A stretch of DNA of 8,565 nucleotides from an uncultured Selenomonas sp. (GTDB lineage: Bacteria; Bacillota; Negativicutes; Selenomonadales; Selenomonadaceae): NCBI GenBank assembly GCA_937915915.1, contig CALGGN010000136.1, positions 1-8,565 on the forward strand, given 5' to 3'. Positions 1-5,712 of this stretch are shown here, in pieces (position 1 is the first letter of the stretch; each line of letters begins with the position of its first letter). A program made the position numbers and the translations under genes. The notes under the pieces were generated by a model. The model was not told the DNA's origin, did no database searches, and saw nothing but the letters and a program-made list of their open reading frames with translations.

Positions 1-934
1 AGAAGTGCAAAACCTGATTCTTGCCATAGTCAAAGCACAGGCTGTCCCAGGCCGGATGCTCGTGGCGGTCCCCCGGATAGAAGAACTGGTTCGGATCGCC
101 GCAGAGATTGCCGAGCCCCTCGACTTCGTTCTTGACCGCATGGCTGTGCACGATGTCCATGATGACCGCGATGCCCTGTGCGTGTGCCGTGTCAACGAGA
201 TCCTTGAGCTCTTCCGGCGTGCCGCAGCGGCTGCTGGCAGCAAAGAAGGAGCTCACATGATAGCCAAAGCTGCCATAGTAGGGATGTTCCTGGATTGCCA
301 TGATCTGGATGCAGTTATAGCCGTCCTTGATGACGCGGGGGAGCACGTTTTCCTTGAATTCCGTATAGGTTCCGACCTTTTCTGCGTCCTGGCTCATGCC
401 TACATGGCATTCGTAGATGAGCAGCGGATCGGTCTTGATCTTGAAGCCCTGGTCATGCCAGGTATGTTTTTTCTCGGGATCCCACACCTGTGCGGAGAAG
501 ATCTTGGTCTGGTCGTCCTGCACGACGCGCTGGCACCACGCGGGAATGCGCTCGCCCTCGCCGCCGTTCCAGTGCACCTTCATCTTGTAGAGGTCGCCGT
601 GCTTGAGCTTGTCTGCGGGAAGCTCGATCTCCCAGTTGCCGCTGTCGGACACGCGCTTGCAGCGATACGTTTCATCCTCCTGCCAGCCGTTGAAGTCGCC
701 GATGAGGTAGATGTCCGTAGCGTTGGGCGCCCATTCACGGAAGACCCACCCCTTGTCGGTCTTGTGCAGGCCGAAATACAGATGTCCCGTGGCAAAATCG
801 GAAAGAGAACGCTTTCCGTTCTGCGTGAGCTGGTTCAGCTTCCAGACCGCGTGGTCGTGCCGCCCGCGAATGGCGTCCTCATAGGGTTCCAGCCACCCGT
901 CATGTGCCACCAGACCGATGTGTTCATTTGCCAT
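1..934 (-). CDS. glgB: 1,4-alpha-glucan (glycogen) branching enzyme, N-terminal 311 residues, C-terminus off the left edge
   Basis: This gene encodes a branching enzyme that creates alpha-1,6 branches in glycogen by cutting and re-attaching alpha-1,4 chains in the cytoplasm. The minus-strand frame is open from the ATG at 934-932 to the window edge, giving 311 residues of a family usually near 670-700. Seen in the translation: WLEPYEDAIRGRH near residues 14-26, typical of the eukaryote/Bacteroides-like branching enzymes; a CBM48-like N-terminal domain at about 45-140 (FREWAPNA 65-72, GDFNGW 79-84); then the start of the GH13 barrel with IYECHVGMS (173-181), MAIQEHPYYGSFGYHV (212-227) and the first conserved GH13 region DIVHSHA (260-266). 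The catalytic Asp and Glu residues lie beyond the window. The start is uncertain. The ATG at 934 has only a purine run directly against it, whereas the in-frame ATG at 961, nine codons upstream, has AGGA nine bases before it. A GH13_8 assignment is inference from these motifs. Confidence 0.93.
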   Translation of the reverse strand, partial: MANEHIGLVAHDGWLEPYEDAIRGRHDHAVWKLNQLTQNGKRSLSDFATGHLYFGLHKTDKGWVFREWAPNATDIYLIGDFNGWQEDETYRCKRVSDSGNWEIELPADKLKHGDLYKMKVHWNGGEGERIPAWCQRVVQDDQTKIFSAQVWDPEKKHTWHDQGFKIKTDPLLIYECHVGMSQDAEKVGTYTEFKENVLPRVIKDGYNCIQIMAIQEHPYYGSFGYHVSSFFAASSRCGTPEELKDLVDTAHAQGIAVIMDIVHSHAVKNEVEGLGNLCGDPNQFFYPGDRHEHPAWDSLCFDYGKNQVLHF

Positions 935-1025
935 ACCTTTTCGCCGTGATAAAATCCCCATGAGCGGGGATCCTATCAGCTCCCTCCCATCTCCAATGAA
1001 TTTTTTCGTGAAACACGCCGATTTC

Positions 1026-1055
1026 ATTATAACGCAATTGTTCAAATTTTGCCAT
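1026..1055 (-). promoter_or_regulatory. Candidate sigma-A promoter of glgB, with its -35 inside a repeat element
   Basis: On the minus strand a perfect -10 TATAAT (1031-1026) is preceded, after 18 nt, by ATGGCA (1055-1050), a 4/6 match to TTGACA. Transcription would start near 1019, leaving a leader of about 60-85 nt before glgB. The -35 lies in the palindromic part of the repeat copy that begins at 1041, and the -10 overlaps the left 12-bp direct repeat. The -10 is convincing; the -35 is weak. Confidence 0.45.
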
Positions 1056-1110
1056 AGGCAAAATATACCCTATGGCGTTTCGTCAGGCTCGTCCTGACAT
1101 AACGCAATTG
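1029..1110. repeat. Short palindromic element, copy 1, bounded by 12-bp direct repeats
   Basis: The 12-mer ATAACGCAATTG occurs at 1029-1040 and again at 1099-1110, bracketing a 58-bp unit (1041-1098). That unit matches a second copy at 1271-1311 at both ends (TTCAAATTTTGCC on the left, TATGGCG to GTCCTGAC on the right) and carries 17 extra bases in between. Three perfect hairpins are visible: TTTTGCC/GGCAAAA (1047-1063), GCCATAGG/CCTATGGC (1051-1076), which competes with the first, and GTCAGG/CCTGAC (1082-1098, 5-nt loop). The direct repeats fall exactly at the edges of the shared unit, which suggests an insertion with target duplication. No transposase is present. Confidence 0.7.
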
Positions 1111-1131
1111 GACGATTTGGGAGCGGAGCGG

Positions 1132-1266
1132 ATGAGCGAGTGGGTAAGCGAACAGGTCTCATTGGCGGAGCGCATGGTGACGGCCAGCAAGGATAAGGAT
1201 TCCGTCAACGATGTGCAGTGCAGACGGATTCAGGATAATGTTAAATTGTTTAACAGAGAATTGTAG
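1132..1266 (+). CDS. Possible 44-residue small protein, unrecognised
   Basis: A 44-codon frame opens at ATG 1132 and ends at TAG 1264-1266. The start is preceded by GGGAG (1119-1123) with 8 nt spacing, which is a usable ribosome binding site. The frame extends further upstream to an ATG at 1072, but that one lies inside the repeat and has no Shine-Dalgarno site, so 1132 is the better start. The product would be hydrophilic and probably helical (MSEWVSEQ at the start, DNVKLFNREL at the end), with no signal peptide or membrane segment. It is the only plus-strand candidate in this part of the window, sits between two repeat copies, and converges on bioY. I do not recognise it. It could be a gene remnant or chance; no convincing promoter is visible. 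Confidence 0.22.
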   Translation: MSEWVSEQVSLAERMVTASKDKDSVNDVQCRRIQDNVKLFNREL

Positions 1267-1270
1267 AGTG

Positions 1271-1311
1271 TTCAAATTTTGCCTATGGCGTTTCGTCAGG
1301 CTCGTCCTGAC
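1271..1311. repeat. Short palindromic element, copy 2, at the 3' end of bioY
   Basis: This 41-bp copy has the same left 13 bases and right 28 bases as the unit at 1041-1098, but without the 17-bp internal palindromic insert. It keeps the perfect GTCAGG/CCTGAC stem with a 5-nt loop (1295-1311). It begins two bases past the bioY stop codon, so the bioY transcript would end in this hairpin; no U-run follows in that direction, so it is not a classic intrinsic terminator. The element lacks the 12-bp direct repeats that bound copy 1. Confidence 0.7.
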
Positions 1312-1313
1312 TC

Positions 1314-1862
1314 TTATGCCCAGACACCGCTTTTATAGCAGCGCAGGCCAATGGCCGCCGCTGCCAGACAGAGCAGAAAATCAGGCAGGGCCTGCAGCAC
1401 GCCGCAGTACAGTATGGCGGTCCACAAGGGAATCGGTGCAGCAATCACATAATTCGAGACGAGATAAAACCAGGCAATGCCGATCACATACACGATGACC
1501 ATTCCGCCCAAATTGGCCATCAGCAAACCGGAATAAGATACAACAGGGAATCGGCGCACGCAGAACCCGCAGAACCAAGCCTGCAGAATAAAGGCCAGCA
1601 GATAGCCGAAGGTCGGCTGCAGGACGTAGGCAGGGCCGCCGCCCGAGGCAAATACAGGGACACCCAGCAAGCCCAGCAGCACATAGGCGCCTACGGCAAT
1701 GGCTCCCAATCTGGCTCCGAGCACCAGGCCAGCCAGCAAGGTGAACATGAACTGCAAGGTATAGACATCCGCACCGACAGGGATGCGAATAAAGGTCCCT
1801 GCCGTGATCAGGGCAATGAACAAGCCGCACAGAACGATTTCGCGAACAGAAAGATGATTCAT
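1314..1862 (-). CDS. bioY: BioY biotin transporter, S component of an ECF uptake system
   Basis: BioY is the membrane protein that binds biotin and docks with the shared EcfT/EcfA1A2 energy module, which is not in this window. The product from ATG 1862 has 182 residues, normal for the family. It is almost entirely hydrophobic with about six membrane spans. Family marks include IRIPVG (25-30), the glycine-rich loop GVPVFASGGGPAYVLQPTFG (67-86) and GYLLAFILQAW (86-96). The start is chosen because AAGGGG lies 6-7 nt upstream; a GTG 13 codons earlier (1901) has no such site. It follows bioA by 76 nt with no terminator between them, so co-transcription is likely. One oddity: near the C-terminus many BioY proteins have P-G-D-x-x-K, while this one reads PDFLLC (160-165), without the lysine. 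BioY is the best call; another ECF S component is less likely given the bioA neighbour. Confidence 0.92.
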   Translation of the reverse strand: MNHLSVREIVLCGLFIALITAGTFIRIPVGADVYTLQFMFTLLAGLVLGARLGAIAVGAYVLLGLLGVPVFASGGGPAYVLQPTFGYLLAFILQAWFCGFCVRRFPVVSYSGLLMANLGGMVIVYVIGIAWFYLVSNYVIAAPIPLWTAILYCGVLQALPDFLLCLAAAAIGLRCYKSGVWA

Positions 1863-1938
1863 TTTCGTCCCCTTTGTAACTAACTTTTTATAAATATTCA
1901 CTTGGCTGCAAACGGATATGCTTTCGAGCGTTCCTTCC

Positions 1939-3141
1939 TTAGCCCCGCCGGAACCATTCCTTCATCACGGAGAAGATATGAACGAGCTCGTCATCCGTGA
2001 GGATGTAAGGAACCATCGAATATAGATACTTCAGGAACGGCCGGGCAAAGACACCGTGTTCATAGGCGAACTGCTGATACCCGGACAATGTCTCGGCATC
2101 ATAGACTTCTATGCAGGCACAGCCGCCCATGATGCGGATCTCACGGATACGCGGGTCGGTAAAGCCGGACAGCTCCCGGCGGGTGATTTCTTCGATATGG
2201 GCAACCTTGGATGGGACATCGAGCCGGTCAAAGAGGTCGATGGCGGCCTTGGCTGCGGCACAGGCCAAGGCGTTGCCCATGAATGTCGGGCCGTGCATCA
2301 AGGCTTTCTCCGGTGCATCATCGTAAAACGCGGCAAAGACCTTCTGGTTGGCAATCGTGACGGCATGGCCGATATGGCCGCCGGTCAGCCCCTTGCCCAG
2401 CACCAAAATATCCGGCAGGACGGCATCCGCGACAAAGCGATGGCCGGTCCGGCCGAATCCTGTGGCTACCTCATCGAAGATCAGCAGCACGCCATACGCA
2501 TCACAAAGCTCCCGTGCCCGCTTGAGGAAGGCAATGTCGTACATGCGCATCCCGCCTGCGCCCTGCAAGAGCGGCTCGACGATGAAGCAGTTCAGCTCGT
2601 CATGATAGCGGTCAAAGGCCGCTTCCAGAGATGCGATATCCGTAGGGATATGCACCACATAGGGATTATCGCCGTAGACCTGCAGGACGAAATGATAGTC
2701 CTCATCATCGCCGACAGCCATGGTCTTGAAGGTATCGCCATGATAGGCATGATTCAAGGCCAGCACCGTTTTGCGATGATTCTCGCCGCAGTTCACATAA
2801 TACTGCAGGGCCATCTTCAAGGCCACTTCCACGGCAACGCTGCCCGAATCGGAGAAGAAGCAGTAATCCAAATCCCCCGGCAGCCAGGATGCCAGCTTCT
2901 CGGACAGTTCTTCCACGGCTTCATGGGTAAGGCCGCCGAGCATGACATGCGAAAACTTGGCAGCCTGTCTGCAAATCGCCTCCGTGATTTGCGGCTGATG
3001 ATAACCATAGATGACACTCCACCAGGATGAGATGGAATCCAGGAGCTTCGTATCCTGTGTGTGAAGATACGGCCCTTCGGCAGAGATGATCTCATAAGGG
3101 GCTTTCATCGTCTTCATCTGTTCATAGGGATACCAAATCAT
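1939..3141 (-). CDS. bioA: Adenosylmethionine-8-amino-7-oxononanoate aminotransferase (DAPA synthase)
   Basis: BioA transfers an amino group from S-adenosylmethionine to KAPA, making 7,8-diaminopelargonate in biotin synthesis; it is a cytoplasmic class III PLP aminotransferase. The 400-residue length is slightly shorter than E. coli BioA. Visible family features: SISSWWSVIYGY (36-47), which carries the substrate-binding Trp pair; SDSGSVAVEVALKMA (97-111) for PLP phosphate; HAYHGDT (131-137) with the Tyr that stacks on PLP; LLIFDEVATGFGRTG (219-233) with the PLP-pyridine Asp223; and LGKGLTGG (248-255) with the Schiff-base Lys250. The LTGG ending separates BioA from other class III enzymes. The ATG at 3141 has GGGAGG (3155-3150) 8 nt upstream. 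The gene leads the bioA-bioY unit and has a promoter and BirA-type operator directly in front. bioF, bioD and bioB are not in the window. Confidence 0.96.
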   Translation of the reverse strand: MIWYPYEQMKTMKAPYEIISAEGPYLHTQDTKLLDSISSWWSVIYGYHQPQITEAICRQAAKFSHVMLGGLTHEAVEELSEKLASWLPGDLDYCFFSDSGSVAVEVALKMALQYYVNCGENHRKTVLALNHAYHGDTFKTMAVGDDEDYHFVLQVYGDNPYVVHIPTDIASLEAAFDRYHDELNCFIVEPLLQGAGGMRMYDIAFLKRARELCDAYGVLLIFDEVATGFGRTGHRFVADAVLPDILVLGKGLTGGHIGHAVTIANQKVFAAFYDDAPEKALMHGPTFMGNALACAAAKAAIDLFDRLDVPSKVAHIEEITRRELSGFTDPRIREIRIMGGCACIEVYDAETLSGYQQFAYEHGVFARPFLKYLYSMVPYILTDDELVHIFSVMKEWFRRG

Positions 3142-3205
3142 CGAACGAACCTCCCGTTTACCCTTTTCTGCATTTTCACTGCTTGCTCAAAGCCCTATGT
3201 TTCAT

Positions 3206-3234
3206 AAGATACTCCTTTTCTGCTACCTTGTCAA
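3206..3234 (-). promoter_or_regulatory. Promoter of the bioA-bioY unit
   Basis: On the minus strand a perfect -35 TTGACA (3234-3229) is separated by 17 nt from a -10 TATCTT (3211-3206; 4/6). Predicted transcription starts near 3199, giving a leader of about 58 nt before the bioA ATG. The -35 lies inside the proximal half of the BirA-type operator, so repressor binding would block RNA polymerase. Confidence 0.72.
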
Positions 3235-3259
3235 CTTATTGCAAAACGATGGTTGACGA
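3228..3259 (-). promoter_or_regulatory. Putative BirA (biotin repressor) operator
   Basis: Two 8-bp half-sites face each other across 16 nt: TTGTCAAC (3228-3235) and GTTGACGA (3252-3259), matching as an inverted repeat at 7 of 8 positions. Known BirA/BPL operators read TTGTnAAC-N16-GTTnACAA when 8-mers are counted, so sequence and spacing both fit. The site covers the -35 of the bioA promoter. The assignment also requires a BirA with a DNA-binding domain elsewhere in the genome, which cannot be seen here. Confidence 0.7.
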
Positions 3260-3262
3260 TTT

Positions 3263-3350
3263 AAGGAAACGCTGATTAAATGAGCTTTTGTCATTGTCGA
3301 AGGATTTTTCTGTCAGGCAAGGGCAAAAGGGAATTAATCAGCGTTTCCTT
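3263..3350. repeat. 88-bp MITE-like palindromic element
   Basis: The element has perfect 17-bp inverted ends: AAGGAAACGCTGATTAA (3263-3279) and its exact complement at 3334-3350. An inner 6-bp pair CTTTTG/CAAAAG (3285-3290, 3324-3329) continues the fold after a small asymmetric bulge, leaving a loop of about 33 nt. There is no coding capacity. It fills the gap between the pseudouridine synthase stop codon, which its right end helps to form, and the BirA-type operator, which begins 3 bp beyond its left end. A simple terminator is unlikely because the arms are far apart and no U-run follows. A non-autonomous transposon relic is the preferred reading. Confidence 0.72.
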
Positions 3351-4227
3351 ATACCAATAGCCTTTGCATGTCCCGTGGCAATTCCGCATGGATGTCGATG
3401 GGTTGTCCGCTGAGGGGATGCGTGAGGGAAATGCGTGCCGCGTGGAGCGCTTGGCGCTGGATCAGCGCTCGGCTGCCGCCATAGAGATCGTCGCCCAGCA
3501 GGGGGTGCCCGAGATGGGAGAGATGCACGCGGATCTGGTGGGTACGGCCGGTCACAAGGGAGAGCCGGAGGAGACTGTACCGTTGGCCTTCGCGCTCCCA
3601 TACTTTTTCCGTCCGATAGCGGGTGACGGCGGGCTTCCCCTCCGGAGCAACCCTGCGGGTAATGATGCTGTCGGGGCTCCGCGCGATGGGCGCATCGATG
3701 GTTCCCTCGGGAGGTTCCAGTACGCCTTCGGCAATGGCAAGGTACTCGCGATGGAAGAGCTTGCCGTCCTTCGTGGAAAGAAGGTGCTGGATCTCGGGAC
3801 GCTTTGCCGCAAGAATCAGTCCGGAGGTCAGCCGGTCCAGCCGGTGGACGCAGTGGAAGGCCGTGTCAAGCCCTCGGGAACGGTAAAGACCGAGAAGGGC
3901 ATTTGCGAGCGTTCCGCGGATACAGCTTGGGGTCGGGTGGACAAGCATTCCTGCAGGCTTGTTGACAATCAGCAGGTCCTCATCCTCGTAGCGGATATCC
4001 AGGGGGATTTGCTCCGGCAGAATATCCTGCGCTGCAGGCGGCAAATCGTAGCTCAGAACATCGCCCCCGTGGAGCAGGGTGCCGATGGCCCGGGCGGGAT
4101 ATCCGTTCACGCAGAGATTGCCATGGTGCTTTATGGTGCGGAACAGGCTGCCGGAGACCCCCTTTTGCTTCAAAAAAGCCCTGACGGAAATCCGTGTCAG
4201 GGCATCGGGCACGATATAGGTCATCAT
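3349..4227 (-). CDS. RluA-family RNA pseudouridine synthase
   Basis: This is a cytoplasmic enzyme that isomerises specific uridines to pseudouridine in rRNA or tRNA. The 292-residue product has an S4-like RNA-binding region at about 12-60 (ISVRAFLKQKGVSG, LCVNG) followed by the catalytic domain. That domain shows VNKPAGMLVHP (88-98), the active-site motif HRLDRLTSG (128-136) with catalytic Asp131, GRTHQIRVHL (227-236) and LGHPLLGDDLYGG further on. Length and order are normal for the RluD/YlyB group, but the target RNA cannot be read from sequence, so no symbol is given. The first ATG (4227) overlaps the uraA stop as ATGA and a second ATG follows at once; with no independent Shine-Dalgarno site, translation is probably coupled to uraA. 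The last codons run to the edge of a palindromic repeat, and the TAA stop is shared with that repeat's end. Confidence 0.95.
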   Translation of the reverse strand: MMTYIVPDALTRISVRAFLKQKGVSGSLFRTIKHHGNLCVNGYPARAIGTLLHGGDVLSYDLPPAAQDILPEQIPLDIRYEDEDLLIVNKPAGMLVHPTPSCIRGTLANALLGLYRSRGLDTAFHCVHRLDRLTSGLILAAKRPEIQHLLSTKDGKLFHREYLAIAEGVLEPPEGTIDAPIARSPDSIITRRVAPEGKPAVTRYRTEKVWEREGQRYSLLRLSLVTGRTHQIRVHLSHLGHPLLGDDLYGGSRALIQRQALHAARISLTHPLSGQPIDIHAELPRDMQRLLV

Positions 4228-5486
4228 TGTTTCTTTTGTGCGGGATCTTCGCCGCGCAGGAGGGAAATGATGCGGAAGGAAAGGCTCAGGATGATGGCAA
4301 CGATGGTTGCGAGGGACATGCCCCTCAGCGTGACCGCGCCGATCGTGAGGCTTGCGGTGCTGACGCCCAGCCCCATGACGATGGAGGTCAGCAGGAGGTT
4401 CATCGGGTCATTGTAGTCCACTTTCTTCTCGACGAGGATGCGGATGCCGGATGCCGCGATGACGCCGAAGAGCAGCATGGAGACGCCGCCCATGACGGGA
4501 GTGGGAATGCTCTGGATGATGGCGGCAAGCTTCCCCATGCAGGACAAGAGGATCGCGAACACCGCAGCGCCGCCGATGACCCAAGTGCTGAACACCTTTG
4601 TGATGGCAAGCACGCCGATGTTTTCGCCATAGGTCGTGTTCGGCGTGGAGCCGAAGAAGCCGGACAGCATGGTGGAAAGGCCGTTTCCGAGCAGGGACCT
4701 GTCCAGACCGGGATCTTTCGTCAGATCGCTGCCTACGATATTCCCCGTTACGATGAGGTGTCCCACATGCTCTACAATGACGACAAGGGCAGCAGGCAGG
4801 ATGATCAGCATGGCGCCGATGTCAAAGGTCGGCGTATAGAAGGTCGGCAGCGCGAACCAAGGCGCGGCGCTTACCGTATCCCATTTCACAAGCCCGGAAA
4901 AAGCGGCAACGATGTAGCCGCCAATGACGCCGATCAGGATGGGAATGATGGAAAGAAAACCACGGAAGGCAACGGAGGCGAATACCGTGATCCCCAAGGT
5001 GACAAGGGAGACGAAAATGGCGGTGGAATCCGTCTGATCTGCAGTGAGGCCCGCCATATTCGCAGCAGTGGGCATGAGCTCCAGTCCGATGACCGCCACG
5101 ATAGCCCCCATGGAAGCCGGGGGGAACAGCATATCAATCCATGCGGTCCCCAAAAAGCGGATGAGCAGCGCCACGAGGCAGAACACGGCGCCAACGAGGA
5201 TGAAGCCGCCAAGAGCCGCTTCATAGCTGTACTCAGAAAGCACGAGAAAGACCGGGGACAGGAAGGCGAAACTCGATCCGAGGTAGGCGGGGATGCGTCC
5301 CTTGCAAAGCACAAGATAGAGAATCGTGCCGATGCCGTTGAAGAGCAGGCAGGTGGCAGGATTGACGTGGAAGAGGATCGGCACCAGCACAGTGGAGCCG
5401 AACATGGCAAAGAGATGCTGCAGGCTCAGTGGCACAGTCTCCAGAAGCGGCAGCTTCGCATCGACTGGGATAGTACGATTGCTCAA
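4224..5486 (-). CDS. uraA: Uracil permease, nucleobase:cation symporter family (UraA/PyrP)
   Basis: UraA imports uracil with protons across the cytoplasmic membrane for pyrimidine salvage. The protein is very close to E. coli UraA throughout, with 14 expected membrane spans. Counting from the TTG start, landmarks are LSLQHLFAMFGSTVLVP (20-36), PAYLGSSFAF (66-75), FPPASMGAIVAVIGLEL (121-137), VEHVGHL with Glu239, and FFGSTPNTTYGENIG with Glu288. These glutamates correspond to Glu241 and Glu290, which bind uracil in the E. coli structure. The frame is open to a GTG at 5495, but AAGGAG lies directly on that codon and 8 nt before the TTG at 5486-5484. Starting at TTG also gives an N-terminus that aligns with E. 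coli UraA, so 420 residues is preferred over 423. The TGA stop overlaps the next gene's ATG by 4 nt. No PyrR-type attenuator is visible in the short upstream gap. Confidence 0.96.
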   Translation of the reverse strand: MSNRTIPVDAKLPLLETVPLSLQHLFAMFGSTVLVPILFHVNPATCLLFNGIGTILYLVLCKGRIPAYLGSSFAFLSPVFLVLSEYSYEAALGGFILVGAVFCLVALLIRFLGTAWIDMLFPPASMGAIVAVIGLELMPTAANMAGLTADQTDSTAIFVSLVTLGITVFASVAFRGFLSIIPILIGVIGGYIVAAFSGLVKWDTVSAAPWFALPTFYTPTFDIGAMLIILPAALVVIVEHVGHLIVTGNIVGSDLTKDPGLDRSLLGNGLSTMLSGFFGSTPNTTYGENIGVLAITKVFSTWVIGGAAVFAILLSCMGKLAAIIQSIPTPVMGGVSMLLFGVIAASGIRILVEKKVDYNDPMNLLLTSIVMGLGVSTASLTIGAVTLRGMSLATIVAIILSLSFRIISLLRGEDPAQKKQ

Positions 5487-5529
5487 ATGAAACACTCCTT
5501 ATGAAAACACAAAATCTACAGTCAATCAC

Positions 5530-5558
5530 TTTATACAGGTTGATATCTAGTGCAGCAA
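5530..5558 (-). promoter_or_regulatory. Weak candidate promoter for uraA, -35 within a repeat arm
   Basis: On the minus strand TATAAA (5535-5530; 5/6) lies 17 nt downstream of TTGCTG (5558-5553; 3/6). The -35 falls in the left arm of the palindromic element at 5547-5712, so the element would supply part of the promoter. It would give a leader of about 35-40 nt. The alternative TTGACT (5/6) nearby has its -10 region on top of the ribosome binding site, which makes it less likely. Confidence 0.33.
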
Positions 5559-5712
5559 ATTCCAAATAACTTGCTGAATCACTTGTCTAAATTTCCGTGG
5601 ACTTCGTTATCGTTGCTTGACGTAGCTCTGCTACGACTGCGCTCCTCTGCCTGTGTCCACGAAAATTTATCCTGCGTTCAAACAGCAAGTTATTTGAAAC
5701 CTGCTACACTAG
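5547..5712. repeat. 166-bp MITE-like element with nested inverted repeats
   Basis: The outer arms (5547-5576 and 5683-5712) match as inverted repeats at 26 of 30 positions, starting and ending in CTAG. A second pair (5589-5602 with 5655-5668) matches at 13 of 14, and the centre is a perfect 6-bp stem CGTAGC/GCTACG with a 3-nt loop (5621-5635). The whole unit could therefore fold as one long interrupted hairpin. There is no open frame of its own. The ends suggest a TA or CTAG target, as in Tc1/mariner/IS630-type elements, but because CTAG is palindromic it could equally be part of the terminal repeat. It overlaps the last codons and stop of the Rpn-family gene. Confidence 0.78.

Noticed and set aside
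5..949. 314-codon plus-strand open frame
   Set aside because: It is the antisense shadow of glgB; the minus frame carries CBM48 and GH13 motifs, while this frame has none and no ribosome binding site.
1295..1311. Intrinsic terminator for bioY
   Set aside because: The 6-bp stem is real, but no U-run follows in the bioY direction, and the same hairpin recurs in another copy away from any gene end, so it belongs to the repeat.
1863..1901. GTG at 1901 as bioY start
   Set aside because: There is no ribosome binding site, whereas the ATG at 1862 has AAGGGG at good spacing.
1872..1902. Second BirA site upstream of bioY
   Set aside because: TTTGTAAC resembles one half-site with a base missing, but no matching second half is present at the required distance.
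2056..3030. 324-codon plus-strand open frame
   Set aside because: It is antisense to bioA, whose complete class III aminotransferase motifs are on the minus strand.
3176..3205. Nine-codon leader peptide MKHRALSKQ before bioA with a good AAAAGGAG site
   Set aside because: Its ribosome binding site lies in the spacer of the predicted bioA promoter and so would not be in that transcript; the promoter and operator explain the region better.
3364..5504. Long plus-strand open frames of 350 and 436 codons
   Set aside because: They are antisense to the pseudouridine synthase and uraA genes; the translation has low-complexity Asp/Gly/His-rich runs typical of reversed membrane-protein codons.
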